A program made the translations under genes and the position numbers. DNA of 64,000 nt from Deltaproteobacteria bacterium (GTDB lineage: Bacteria; UBA10199; DSSB01): assembly GCA_024233625.1 (NCBI GenBank), contig JACKPJ010000002.1:1-64000 (forward strand), in the 5' to 3' direction. The notes beneath the pieces were generated by a model that did not search any database, was not told the DNA's origin, and saw nothing but the letters and a program-made list of their open reading frames with translations. Below are positions 8,616-17,488 of this stretch, one piece after another. Position 1 is the stretch's first letter. Every line of letters starts with the position of its first letter.

Positions 8616-9065
8616 ATGCAGTTAATTGCTAAAATTGACGAGAAAATTAAGGAAGCAATGCGTGCTCAGCAAAAGGACGCATTATTGGCTCTGCGCAATA
8701 TTAAGGCTTTTCTTAAAAACAAGATCATCGATTTGCGGCGTGATTTGGATGCTTCAGAAGAAATGCAAGCCCTAGCAACGATGTGTAAGCAGCGCCAAGA
8801 ATCCATTGACTCTTATCAAAAGGCAAATCGCGAAGATCTGGTAGCTAAGGAAAAATTTGAGCTGTCTATTATACAACAATTTATGCCAGAACCTCTTAGT
8901 GAAGAACAACTCGTTTCTCTTATTTCAGAGGTGATTTCAGAGGTCGATGCCAATGGTCCTCAGGATATGGGAAAAGTCATGCAGGCTTTGAAACCAAAAG
9001 TCACGGGTCGAGCGGATGGTAAAGTTGTTAGTCAGAAGGTGAAAGAAGTATTAAGTGCTCCTTAA
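8616..9065 (+). CDS. yqeY: YqeY/GatB-like domain protein
   Basis: YqeY proteins are about 150-residue helical proteins related to the tail domain of GatB, the tRNA-dependent amidotransferase subunit. They are thought to bind tRNA or to assist amidotransfer. Typical motifs are visible: KEAMRAQQKDALLALRNIK near the N-terminus, RQESIDSYQKANREDL in the middle, and FMPEPLSEEQL followed by MGKVMQALKPKVTGRADG at the end. The length of 149 aa is standard. It sits between rpsU and dnaG, a conserved position in many proteobacteria and firmicutes. Confidence 0.93.
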   Translation: MQLIAKIDEKIKEAMRAQQKDALLALRNIKAFLKNKIIDLRRDLDASEEMQALATMCKQRQESIDSYQKANREDLVAKEKFELSIIQQFMPEPLSEEQLVSLISEVISEVDANGPQDMGKVMQALKPKVTGRADGKVVSQKVKEVLSAP

Positions 9066-9154
9066 GGGATATGTTGATGGATGATGAAGTCATCAAAGAT
9101 CAGTAGCATTTTTTGCTTAAGATAATTTTCACTTGGATAAAATGAGAGGTAGAT

Positions 9155-10951
9155 TTGAGCCTTTTCCCAGAAGAAAAACTTGCTGAGATTCGCCAAAAAG
9201 TTCCTATTAGTGAAGTGATTGCTGAGTATGTCCAGCTCAGTAAATCTGGAAAGAGTCTTCGGGGCCTTTGTCCTTTCCATCAGGAAAAAACTCCCTCTTT
9301 TTATGTGAGTCCCGAAAGAGAAACTTTTCACTGTTTTGGTTGTGGAGAAGGTGGGACTGTTTTTCATTTTTTGATGAAGTTAGAGGGTTATTCGTTTAAC
9401 GAAGCTGTGACAAAAATGGCCCAAAAAGCGGGTGTGGTTTTGGAAAATTTGCCGCAGCAAAATTCCAAAGAGTTTTATAAAAAAGATCGACTTTTAGAAA
9501 TACAGCGGCAGGCAGCTTGGTATTATCATTGCTATTTAAAAAAACTTTCCGAAAATGCAGAAGTTTGGTCCTACTTAAATAAGCGGCATGTCAAGCGTGT
9601 TTTAGCGGAGGATTTTTTTTTAGGCTACTGTCCTAATCAAAACTCTGGTTTGGAGAAGCATTTATTTGCAAAAGGTTTCTCCAAAGAGGAAATACAAAAA
9701 AGTGGGCTTTTTAAAGGAAGTCGCGAGTTTTTTCGAGGTCGTTTGTTGTTTCCCATTTTTCGTTTTGATAAAAAAGTTGTGGGTTTTGGAGGTCGTTTAA
9801 TTGACCAAAAAAATTATGGTCCCAAGTACATTAACTCGGCTGAATCTTCAGTTTTTAAAAAAGGGGAGTTGTTTTACGGATTAAATTGGGCAAAAGAGAG
9901 TATTCGTCAATCAGGGCAGGTCTTCATTGTCGAAGGTTATATGGATGTCATGGCGTTACATGCGCATGGTTTTAAAAATACGATTGCACCATTGGGGACC
10001 GCTATGACATTATTTCACATTAAGACCTTGAAAAGACTGGCGCAAGAACCCATCTTGATATTTGATGGGGATATAGCAGGGCAACAAGCCAGCTTAAAAG
10101 CTTTAGAGTTATTTTTGGAACAGGACCAGGTTCCAAATATTGTGGAGTTGGCAAGTGATGAAGATCCCGATAGTTTGCTCCGAATATCGGGACAATTAGA
10201 ATTTGAAAATCGGCTTAAAAATAAAAGAAACCTTTTGGAAAATTTGATCGATAAATGGTCTGCAGAGGCCTTGCAAAGCCAAAGCTTAGAAAAAAAAGGT
10301 CAGATTGCCAAACGTGGTTTGGAGTTAATTAATAAAATTCCAGACTATTTTAAAAGGCAGCTTTATCGTGAGTACTTAGCTCAGGCTCTTCAGGTTCCGG
10401 TAGCTTGGTTAGAAAGCTGGGAACAAAAATTCAAAGAGGGTTTTAGAGAAAAGCTTGCGGTAACGAAGCCAGTTGAAAAAAATAAAAGAAAAAATCATCG
10501 TTTTGATTGTTTACCTGAAGAAGAAGCGATATTTGAGGCTTGGTTAAAATATGCGGATATTCGTGATGAACTCCAGGAAGAGCTTAGTTGGGAAGATTTT
10601 TTCTCAAAAAGTGGAAAAGAGATTGCGAAAAAAATGTGGTCATGGAGACCCGAATTTTCAGAGAAGCTCAATGCAGAAGAAGCAACTGCTGATTTTTTAA
10701 ACTTGCTCTCTGAAGAAGAAACTCGCTATCTTAGTGCTTTGCTCATGAAATCAAGTGTAGAAGACGATGATTTTGTCAGCGTGCAAAGAAATGACTTGGA
10801 TCAAATTATTTTGAGACTTGAAGAAAAAAAATTAAAATTTGAAATCCAGGCTTTACCGACAACGTTTAATGATTTAGGTGCCTTAAAAAATAAAATTGAG
10901 GCCTTAAGTCAGGTGATGAAAAACAAAGAGAGGTTATATGGCCAAAAGTAA
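9155..10951 (+). CDS. dnaG: DNA primase
   Basis: DnaG makes RNA primers at the replication fork. The zinc-binding domain has Cys39, His42, Cys60 and Cys63 within LCPFHQEKTPS and FHCFGCGEGG. The catalytic core follows, with a Toprim segment of roughly 90 residues that starts with VFIVEGYMDVMAL (conserved Glu) and includes FDGD with acidic metal ligands. The C-terminal ~150 residues are the divergent helicase-interaction region. The protein is 598 residues. The start codon is TTG, chosen because GAGAGGT lies six bases upstream and the frame matches the family N-terminus. It overlaps rpoD by 14 bases, so translation of the two is likely coupled. Confidence 0.97.
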   Translation: MSLFPEEKLAEIRQKVPISEVIAEYVQLSKSGKSLRGLCPFHQEKTPSFYVSPERETFHCFGCGEGGTVFHFLMKLEGYSFNEAVTKMAQKAGVVLENLPQQNSKEFYKKDRLLEIQRQAAWYYHCYLKKLSENAEVWSYLNKRHVKRVLAEDFFLGYCPNQNSGLEKHLFAKGFSKEEIQKSGLFKGSREFFRGRLLFPIFRFDKKVVGFGGRLIDQKNYGPKYINSAESSVFKKGELFYGLNWAKESIRQSGQVFIVEGYMDVMALHAHGFKNTIAPLGTAMTLFHIKTLKRLAQEPILIFDGDIAGQQASLKALELFLEQDQVPNIVELASDEDPDSLLRISGQLEFENRLKNKRNLLENLIDKWSAEALQSQSLEKKGQIAKRGLELINKIPDYFKRQLYREYLAQALQVPVAWLESWEQKFKEGFREKLAVTKPVEKNKRKNHRFDCLPEEEAIFEAWLKYADIRDELQEELSWEDFFSKSGKEIAKKMWSWRPEFSEKLNAEEATADFLNLLSEEETRYLSALLMKSSVEDDDFVSVQRNDLDQIILRLEEKKLKFEIQALPTTFNDLGALKNKIEALSQVMKNKERLYGQK

Positions 10952-12746
10952 ACTGGCACAGATGAAAGAGGTCGGGAAAATCGTTGCATTGGGTCAAAAG
11001 AGAGGATTTTTGACCTATTCTGAGATCAATGAAGCTTTGCCTGAAGAAGTCGTTTCTGCGGAGCAAATTGATCAAGTGCTAAGTATTTTGGACGAAAGTG
11101 ATTTGGTCATTGTCGAGTCCGAGGAAGAGTTTAAAAAGCTTCAAGCCAAAGCGAAAACTTCTCAAGCTAAGTCAAGTCAAGGAGATGAGGAGTCTCCACT
11201 TCGAGCAGAAGCCAGCGAGACTTACGGAAAGTCGAGTGATCCAGTCAGAATGTATCTGCGTAAAATGGGTTCAGTGGCTTTATTGACACGTGAGGGTGAA
11301 GTCGAAATCGCCAAGCGTATCGAAGAACATGAAGATGATGTTCTCATTACTTTAATAACAAGTCCCATGGGCAATAACGAAATTTTAGAATTAGCTGATG
11401 ACCTCAAAAAGGGTAAAGTAAGACTTGCTGAGCTTATCAAGGATTATGATGATATTACGCAAGGAGAAAGTATCGAAGAAGATGAAGGAGAGGTTGAAAA
11501 GAAAGAAGAAGACTATCGCGAACGTTTACTTAAGATCTTTAATGAGTTTAAAACCGAAAGTCGTCAGTATCAACGAAACCTCAAAAAATTAAAAGATTCC
11601 AAGGTTTCAAAAAAAGTTCATGAAAATACCGAAAAGAGTGTCGAAGCCTCCCGTCAAAAGCTTCTCTCCTTAGTGAAAGAAATTCGTTTTAACCGAAAAG
11701 TTCTCAGTCGTATGATTGATAAGCTCAAGTCAATGGCGGATCAGGTGGATGCTCAGGAAATGATTTTGAAGCGTATCTGTTCGAAGGTTGGCAAAGATTT
11801 AGAGGATTCTTATCAAAAATTACAAAAGGTCGAATCGAGTAGTTATATCCTTCGCAAGTTGATTAAGGAAGTCAAAGTAGATAAGACAGAAGTGGTCAAC
11901 ATGGCCAAACAAGCGGAGGAGGCGAAGAAACAGATCTCTGCTCTTGAGATCGAATACGGTTATTCAAGCGCCGAACTAAAAAAGCTCTACCATGATATTA
12001 AACGTAATGAACAACTCGCTGAAATGGCTAAAAGTGAATTGATTGAGGCAAATCTGCGTTTAGTCGTAAGTATTGCAAAAAAGTACACCAATCGAGGTTT
12101 GCAGTTCTTGGACTTAATTCAAGAAGGTAATATTGGTCTCATGAAAGCCGTTGATAAATTTGAATATCGACGTGGTTATAAATTTTCAACTTATGCTACC
12201 TGGTGGATTCGTCAAGCTATTACCCGTGCAATTGCAGACCAAGCCCGTACAATTCGTATTCCAGTGCATATGATCGAAACCATCAATAAATTGGTGAGGA
12301 CTTCACGTTATTTGGTTCAAGAACTCGGTAGAGAGCCCACTCCTGAAGAAATCGCTGAAAAAATGGAGCTCCCTGTTGAAAAAGTCCGAAAAGTTCTCAA
12401 GATTGCAAAAGAGCCGATTTCTCTCGAAACTCCTATTGGTGAAGAGGAAGATTCACATCTGGGAGATTTTATTGAGGATAAAAGCGTGCTCAACCCTTCC
12501 GATGCAGTGGTAGGAATGAGTCTTTCAGAGAGTACCACAAAAGTATTATCGACTTTAACGCCGCGTGAAGAAAAAGTCTTAAGAATGCGTTTTGGTATCG
12601 GAGAGAAGTCCGATCATACTCTCGAAGAAGTTGGTAAAGATTTTTCAGTCACACGTGAGCGTATTCGTCAGATCGAAGCAAAAGCCTTGCGCAAGCTTCG
12701 ACACCCTTCACGTGCAAAAAAGTTACGCAGTTTTGTTGATTGGTAG
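10938..12746 (+). CDS. rpoD: Primary RNA polymerase sigma factor (sigma-70)
   Basis: This is the housekeeping sigma factor of 602 residues. It has the acidic region 1.1 at the N-terminus, region 1.2 (DPVRMYLRKMGSVALLTREG), and a long non-conserved, highly charged insert between 1.2 and 2 (about residues 130-330), typical of proteobacterial RpoD. Region 2 has NLRLVVSIAKKYTNRGLQFL and the promoter-melting FSTYATWWIRQAITRA. Region 3 follows, and region 4 ends in the helix-turn-helix SVTRERIRQIEAKALRKLR. The ATG has AGAGG upstream, inside the dnaG 3' end. A tRNA gene follows the stop codon after a single base. Confidence 0.98.
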   Translation: MAKSKLAQMKEVGKIVALGQKRGFLTYSEINEALPEEVVSAEQIDQVLSILDESDLVIVESEEEFKKLQAKAKTSQAKSSQGDEESPLRAEASETYGKSSDPVRMYLRKMGSVALLTREGEVEIAKRIEEHEDDVLITLITSPMGNNEILELADDLKKGKVRLAELIKDYDDITQGESIEEDEGEVEKKEEDYRERLLKIFNEFKTESRQYQRNLKKLKDSKVSKKVHENTEKSVEASRQKLLSLVKEIRFNRKVLSRMIDKLKSMADQVDAQEMILKRICSKVGKDLEDSYQKLQKVESSSYILRKLIKEVKVDKTEVVNMAKQAEEAKKQISALEIEYGYSSAELKKLYHDIKRNEQLAEMAKSELIEANLRLVVSIAKKYTNRGLQFLDLIQEGNIGLMKAVDKFEYRRGYKFSTYATWWIRQAITRAIADQARTIRIPVHMIETINKLVRTSRYLVQELGREPTPEEIAEKMELPVEKVRKVLKIAKEPISLETPIGEEEDSHLGDFIEDKSVLNPSDAVVGMSLSESTTKVLSTLTPREEKVLRMRFGIGEKSDHTLEEVGKDFSVTRERIRQIEAKALRKLRHPSRAKKLRSFVDW

Positions 12747-12747
12747 A

Positions 12748-12821
12748 GGGCCGATAGCTCAGTTGGTTAGAGCTCCCGGCTCATAACCGGGCGGTCGAAG
12801 GTTCAAGTCCTTCTCGGCCCA
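12748..12821 (+). tRNA. Elongator tRNA with CAT anticodon (Met, or Ile2 if lysidine-modified)
   Basis: The cloverleaf is complete. Acceptor GGGCCGA pairs with TCGGCCC; the D-arm contains AGCTCAGTTGGTTAGAGC; the anticodon stem CCCGG/CCGGG frames loop CTCATAA; the T-arm is GAAGG-TTCAAGT-CCTTC. The discriminator is A and CCA is not encoded. The paired first base and the lack of three G-C pairs next to the loop rule out an initiator tRNA. Sequence alone does not separate elongator Met from Ile2(CAU), though Met seems more likely. It follows rpoD directly and may be processed from that transcript. Confidence 0.93.
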
Positions 12822-12902
12822 TTTTTCTCTTAATTAACTGTATAACTTTTTTATATTTTGTCTGACTGCTTGAAAAATGGCAATCTACTTTTATCTGTCT
12901 GC

Positions 12903-12931
12903 TTGACATTGTGGATCATAAACTTTAGTGA
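12903..12931 (+). promoter_or_regulatory. Candidate sigma-70 promoter for the zinc-ribbon/RNase H cluster
   Basis: A perfect -35 hexamer TTGACA is followed after 17 bases by TAGTGA, a weak -10. It lies about 50 bases upstream of the coiled-coil zinc-ribbon gene and after the tRNA, where a fresh promoter would be expected. The support is spacing and the -35 match only. Confidence 0.4.
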
Positions 12932-12984
12932 TATGTCCGTCATAATAATATTCAATCCTAATAATGGAGAAAAGCTAAAAAAAA

Positions 12985-13686
12985 ATGGCTGATTTATCGA
13001 AAGCGGTAAAAATATCTATCCAGATACAAGAACACCAAGAAAAACTTGAAAATCTACCTCATAAAGTCAAAGAAGTTGAATTTGAACTTCAGCAATTTCA
13101 AGAAATATATCACTCTAAAAACACTCTTTTTGAACAAGAAGAAGGCCAAAAAAATGAACTTGTTCGAAAGCTTGAAGAGGAACGTTTGTCACTGATAGAT
13201 AAGGAAAAGCGGCTTAATGCTATTAAGACACAAAAAGAGTTCCAAGCCGTTTCTCGTGAGATCAGTAATTTAAAAAATTCTATTAAAGAAGACGAAATTA
13301 ACTTAGCTTCTTTAGAAAAAAGTCTTGAAGAGCTTAGAGCTGAAGTGCTTCCTCTTGAAGAAAAGTTGGCAGGGTTACAGTCTCAATACAGTGAAGAAGA
13401 GTCTAAGATCTCAGGGGATCTCCAAGCGGAAAAATCTGCAATTGCCGATTTAGAAAAAGAGCTTCAAGAGACTTTAAATGCTCTTTCTTCCGAGGTACAA
13501 CAAAAATACCACCGTATTGCATCGGTTTGTCAACCTCCTGCGGCTTTAGTTATTAATGGAACTTGTCAGGAGTGTTTCATTCAACTTCCACCACAACTTT
13601 ATATTGAGTTGCAGAGAAGCTCTGATATTTATTCTTGTCCAAGTTGTCGACGTTTGCTCTATATTGATCGCACAGAGAATAATTAA
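12985..13686 (+). CDS. Coiled-coil protein with C-terminal C4 zinc ribbon (COG1579 / zf-RING_7)
   Basis: Residues 1-170 form a long Glu/Lys/Leu-rich antiparallel coiled coil. The C-terminal ~45 residues form a zinc ribbon with paired cysteines in GTCQECF and YSCPSCRRLLYI. This architecture defines the COG1579 family, found in most bacteria; proposed roles involve nucleic acid or ribosome contact, and the chlamydial relative CdsZ is linked to type III secretion. The gene shares a strand with an unknown small gene and RNase H just downstream, and a zinc-ribbon/RNase H neighbourhood is common in bacteria. Molecular function in this organism is unknown. Confidence 0.88.
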   Translation: MADLSKAVKISIQIQEHQEKLENLPHKVKEVEFELQQFQEIYHSKNTLFEQEEGQKNELVRKLEEERLSLIDKEKRLNAIKTQKEFQAVSREISNLKNSIKEDEINLASLEKSLEELRAEVLPLEEKLAGLQSQYSEEESKISGDLQAEKSAIADLEKELQETLNALSSEVQQKYHRIASVCQPPAALVINGTCQECFIQLPPQLYIELQRSSDIYSCPSCRRLLYIDRTENN

Positions 13687-13719
13687 AATGATGTTATTCG
13701 AATATTCAATGAGGTAGAT

Positions 13720-13995
13720 ATGTATCATTCCTTGCCTAAAGAGACCTTAGGAGAGTTGTTGCTCTACATTGCAGAGCATGAAGAGTTTAATTCTTTAAAA
13801 AATCTCAAAACTGTCACTCATAAACAATTTATCCAAGCATTAAAAGACTTAGCTCACGATCTTATTGAGTCCTCGCTCGATCAAGGGAGCGGTATTGATA
13901 TTTTAATGAGTGGTCTCAACGATAATGTTAAAGAAATACTTGAGAAGCTACCCAAGCAAGATCGTGTCAAATTAATAAAAGGTTTTCTCGATTAA
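13720..13995 (+). CDS. Small hypothetical protein, 91 aa
   Basis: I do not recognise this short, soluble, helical protein. It is acidic and Leu-rich, without cysteines, signal peptide or membrane segments. The C-terminal half (NDNVKEILEKLPKQDRVKLI) looks like a helix pair. GAGGTAGAT lies just upstream of the ATG. It ends exactly where the RNase H start codon begins, so the two genes are almost certainly translated from one message, with the zinc-ribbon gene 33 bases upstream. A role with RNase H is inferred from position only. Confidence 0.7.
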   Translation: MYHSLPKETLGELLLYIAEHEEFNSLKNLKTVTHKQFIQALKDLAHDLIESSLDQGSGIDILMSGLNDNVKEILEKLPKQDRVKLIKGFLD

Positions 13996-14412
13996 ATGCG
14001 TGCAATACTTTTTGCAGATGGGGCTTCTCGCGGTAATCCCGGACCTGCTGGTGCGGGAGCTTATTTGTTGAGTGAAAAAGGGGAAGTGTTTGCGGAGCGT
14101 TCTAAATACTTGGGCGAGACAACGAATAATGTTGCAGAATACCACTCTTTAATCATGGGATTAGAAGAAGCGATTAAACAGGGTATTACTCAACTGTCCA
14201 TTAAAATGGATTCGCAGTTAGTTGTCAGGCAAATGTTAGGTGAATACCGAGTTAAACAAGCCCATCTCATTCCGCTATATCAAAAAGCACAAGGTTTATT
14301 ATCTCAACTGAAGAGTTTTTCAATTGAGTATATTCCAAGAGCTCAAAATCACGAAGCCGATCGCTTGGCTAATTTAGCACTAGATTATTCAGCTATGAAT
14401 TCTTCTGATTAA
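13996..14412 (+). CDS. rnhA: Ribonuclease HI family protein
   Basis: RNase HI cleaves the RNA strand of RNA-DNA hybrids such as R-loops and primers. The four acidic catalytic residues are in place: Asp8 in FADGASRGNPGPAG, Glu48 in TTNNVAEY, Asp72 in IKMDSQLVV and Asp122 in NHEADRLAN, with the conserved His119. The protein is 138 residues and lacks the basic protrusion of the E. coli enzyme, like the compact bacterial/archaeal type. Its ATG follows the preceding stop codon directly. Its 3' end overlaps by 24 bases the 3' end of the convergent FG-GAP gene. Confidence 0.95.
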   Translation: MRAILFADGASRGNPGPAGAGAYLLSEKGEVFAERSKYLGETTNNVAEYHSLIMGLEEAIKQGITQLSIKMDSQLVVRQMLGEYRVKQAHLIPLYQKAQGLLSQLKSFSIEYIPRAQNHEADRLANLALDYSAMNSSD

Positions 14413-16383
14413 TAGGGCGAAGATTCCTAATAATGAAACCCACGCAAAGTGAGGGCTGCTTGCTCCACTGAGGCTAGAAATACAGCCACCTTGAGTTAAA
14501 AGGACTTCTTCAGTGCCAGTAGTTTCTCCAGTATCTTCTCCGCTACCTTGATTAGTCAAATTAATGCTGGTTTGTGCCAGGACAGTTTCGCAGGAGTCTG
14601 AACAAGATAATTGAAGCACATATTCACCTTCTATATCTGCAGTAAATTGAGTTGAAGCATCCGTGTTATTTCCGGTGAGTTCTCCTTGCTCTGGAACGAG
14701 GTTAACAGTGGCTCCTTGTGGGCTACTCAAGACAGACCAGGTAAAATTTCTATTATCAAGTGTTGGGTCATCACATTGTGCCGTAATCGAAATAGACGTA
14801 TCAGTGATTCCGGACAAATCAGTTTCAATTTCAATAGTAGGAGCTTCGTTTTCATTTAAGAAGATAGAGGCAAAGCGCACAACGTTGTCATCAACTTCGT
14901 TTTGAGCTAAAGCAATGATGTCATCTCCTCCACAGTGGTCAAGATCTCCACTATAAAGAGAAGAAGCTGCCCGAGGGTTTTCAGGGAAGAACTGAAGAAG
15001 TGTATAGTCTGAATTGATTGCTTTTCCTTCAGTTAAAATTGCTCCAAGAAATGAATCTTCTTCGTTTGCATTAATGTCAGGATTAAAAGTATTCGCTGAA
15101 AAGACAAGTTCATCTATTTGGTTTTCAAAAGCATTTTGGGAAAAACGTCCTGATACTAGTACCAAAGGAAGTATTTGGAAGTCTGGTCCTGTATATGTTC
15201 TTGTTGCTGTTTCCCAGTTTGCAATGTGACCATCTGCACCGTTTTCATTATTATTAAAGAGATAACGTATTTGGGAAGCTCTGGCTTCTGCTATAGCAAT
15301 ATCTTGGAGACCATCGCCATTAAAATCGCCTGCAGTGACAGAGCTTGGACCTGTTGTGCAGTCCTGTTGACCGCAAGCAAGGCTTAGATTGAAAACTCGT
15401 TCATCCTCCATGCTTTCTGGGCAATTGAAACCACAGTTTTCTTCTCCAGTACAAAAGACGACGGCATCTTCGACATCTCCTAATGTGTCCACGGCTGCTA
15501 TAATGTCTAAAATTCCATCTTGATTAAAATCTGCACTGCTGAGGCTTACGCGAGCTGCTTCATTTATTGTTACTGGAAGTAAAGTGAGTGCATCCATTTC
15601 CATGTCCGTGAGCCCAGTGCCAGAATTTTGTGAGAGTAAAATCCCCACATCAAAAGCAGTTGTTTGGACTGATACAACCGCTTCATCGACACTGTCCTCG
15701 TCACAATTAAGTGTCACAAGGGAGCGTTCGGCTACGCGTTTTGACGGACCTGCAAAATATGAGCTGAAAGCAAAAATATTACCTTGTATATTAATGAGAG
15801 CGTTTCCCGGGTTAAAGTCACTTGAGAAGCCTCCTGCTATTTCGCTAAATAAGAATTGAAGTCCGCTGTTTTGAACCATCGGATTGAGCGCATCACGGCG
15901 TACCCAGGCAATGTCATCAAAATTTTGATCATCAAGATTTGCCCTTGCGATAGTTCCCATGCGACTGGGTGCATCCTCCTGATAATTGAAACCTGTATTG
16001 CTGAGTAGATCAGAGTTTTCTGAAAAAAGTCCTACATCGCCAACATTAAGGTTAGGACAGTTGTTTTGGGTATTTCCTGTATTAAGAATAAAACTGTTGG
16101 AGGGCACTGGATCTCCACTATTACTGATAGGAAGAGGGTGTCTTTGCGTGACACAATCTAAAAAATTGTCTTCATTAAATTGTCCGCAGGTGATGGAGTG
16201 AGAAGCATGAGGATTGAAAATATCAAAAGGAGCTAGTTCGTTTTGTCCGACGACTATAACTTCTTGGCAAGACTGATTGAAGTTTTGAAAAGGTTGTGCC
16301 TGAAGCAAAGGTGAATAGCAGAGAGATGCCCCAGTAAAAGATAATATAGTTAAATTTTTAAAAATAAGTCTCTTTAACATCAT
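14389..16383 (-). CDS. Secreted FG-GAP/VCBS-repeat protein with MYXO-CTERM-like C-terminal tail
   Basis: The 664-residue protein begins with a signal peptide (hydrophobic stretch to about residue 30, ending LLQAQ). It carries calcium-binding-like FG-GAP repeats such as SADFNQDGILDIIAAVD and GDFNGDGLQDIAIAEA, and other repeat units of a likely beta-propeller, in the first ~480 residues. An Ig/PKD-like segment follows (about 495-605). The tail has GGC, a short linker, a hydrophobic helix and RR near the very end, resembling the MYXO-CTERM type of sorting signal (invariant Cys, membrane helix, Arg cluster). That suggests surface anchoring after processing. The ligand and role are unknown. The 3' end overlaps rnhA tail to tail. 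Confidence 0.8.
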   Translation of the reverse strand: MMLKRLIFKNLTILSFTGASLCYSPLLQAQPFQNFNQSCQEVIVVGQNELAPFDIFNPHASHSITCGQFNEDNFLDCVTQRHPLPISNSGDPVPSNSFILNTGNTQNNCPNLNVGDVGLFSENSDLLSNTGFNYQEDAPSRMGTIARANLDDQNFDDIAWVRRDALNPMVQNSGLQFLFSEIAGGFSSDFNPGNALINIQGNIFAFSSYFAGPSKRVAERSLVTLNCDEDSVDEAVVSVQTTAFDVGILLSQNSGTGLTDMEMDALTLLPVTINEAARVSLSSADFNQDGILDIIAAVDTLGDVEDAVVFCTGEENCGFNCPESMEDERVFNLSLACGQQDCTTGPSSVTAGDFNGDGLQDIAIAEARASQIRYLFNNNENGADGHIANWETATRTYTGPDFQILPLVLVSGRFSQNAFENQIDELVFSANTFNPDINANEEDSFLGAILTEGKAINSDYTLLQFFPENPRAASSLYSGDLDHCGGDDIIALAQNEVDDNVVRFASIFLNENEAPTIEIETDLSGITDTSISITAQCDDPTLDNRNFTWSVLSSPQGATVNLVPEQGELTGNNTDASTQFTADIEGEYVLQLSCSDSCETVLAQTSINLTNQGSGEDTGETTGTEEVLLTQGGCISSLSGASSPHFAWVSLLGIFALLIRRIHS

Positions 16384-16451
16384 GATATCATTATTCTCCT
16401 GTATGAGTTGTCTGTCAGGGATTATGCAAAATTGTTAGTCAAAAGAAAAGC

Positions 16452-17459
16452 TTATTTGTATATTTTTTTCAGGACATCAAGGTGCTTACTCCCCGATTGA
16501 TAGATGATGACGCCCCTAAAACCATTGGGTATTTCCTCTTTAATTTTTTGAGAAGATATTTCGTTAGCGACTGCAATGAGTTCTTTGATTAATTGATTAT
16601 TATGAAAATCTTCTGATCCATCATTCCACTTTTTATAATATTTGAAGACCCTTAAGGCGATATCTCGGATGTTGACTTCATAACGTGTTGCGTAATTCGC
16701 AACAACAGTTTCAATTTTTTTTTCCAAGTCCTCTGGAGAATTGCCCTGTATAGTCGTTCCTTTAAGATATATATGGAGTGCGACTAAAGCGCTCGCGTAT
16801 TCAACTTTATCTCTATAATATTGTTTGACTGCCTCATCAACAACTTCTTTACTGTCTATATTGTTGGGTACAGCTTCTTCGGTAAATTGAGGAGGGTTAG
16901 GCGCAGATTGAGCAATCTTTTCTAAAAGAACCTTCTCGGCAGGTTGAATTTTATTGTTATTACAGTCAGGATCATAAGGACCATAACTATCCAGTCCATA
17001 ACCTTCGATAAATAAACCCCATTTTGAGATGTGATTAGAAGCTATTAAAAGCTCCATCGGTAAGAAAAGTCGGGAAAATTCTTCTCCACAGAAATGATTA
17101 ACCCCAAGGCCAAATCCAATGCCTTGAGAAAGAGAGGCAGTCAAGTCTAGTTTAAATCTCCCTTTTGTCTTCTCTTGCATACATGTATTTTTGTTAAACT
17201 GATGAGCCCAAGGATTTTTTTCTAAAAAAACTTTTGTGGAGTGATTGAGGTAGTTGCTGATGGAGTGAATATCCAGTTTTTTTAAATCACCATATTGATC
17301 AATGACTTTTTTTTGTTCATTATCTGAGAGTTTGCCGTCATAATCACCTTGAAGGAATTTTGCACCCACCCAGTCATATATAGCAGCTCGACGTTCATTA
17401 TCTGAGCATGCATCATCTAAAATACAACGGTATTTATAATCTATTGAATAGACATACAT
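16452..17459 (-). CDS. Hypothetical protein, 335 aa, downstream of the astacin gene
   Basis: I do not recognise this protein. It has no clear signal peptide at the ATG chosen; a TTG four codons upstream is the only alternative and neither has a strong Shine-Dalgarno. Four cysteines in the N-terminal half (near CILDDACSD, KNTCMQEK, NHFCGEEF) and PYDPDCNNN could form disulfides, which would suit an extracytoplasmic location by an atypical route. The C-terminal half is helical. It starts about 30 bases after the astacin-like protease gene and probably shares its transcript, so it may be a partner or substrate. Confidence 0.6.
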   Translation of the reverse strand: MYVYSIDYKYRCILDDACSDNERRAAIYDWVGAKFLQGDYDGKLSDNEQKKVIDQYGDLKKLDIHSISNYLNHSTKVFLEKNPWAHQFNKNTCMQEKTKGRFKLDLTASLSQGIGFGLGVNHFCGEEFSRLFLPMELLIASNHISKWGLFIEGYGLDSYGPYDPDCNNNKIQPAEKVLLEKIAQSAPNPPQFTEEAVPNNIDSKEVVDEAVKQYYRDKVEYASALVALHIYLKGTTIQGNSPEDLEKKIETVVANYATRYEVNIRDIALRVFKYYKKWNDGSEDFHNNQLIKELIAVANEISSQKIKEEIPNGFRGVIIYQSGSKHLDVLKKIYK

Positions 17460-17488
17460 AATTTTTTGCAAACAAAGTAAGTAAATAT

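Noticed and set aside
12592..12786. Open frame ending in a peptide like P-I-A-Q-L-V-R-A
   Set aside because: This ending is the known translation artefact of a tRNA gene; the frame lies within rpoD and the CAT-anticodon tRNA.
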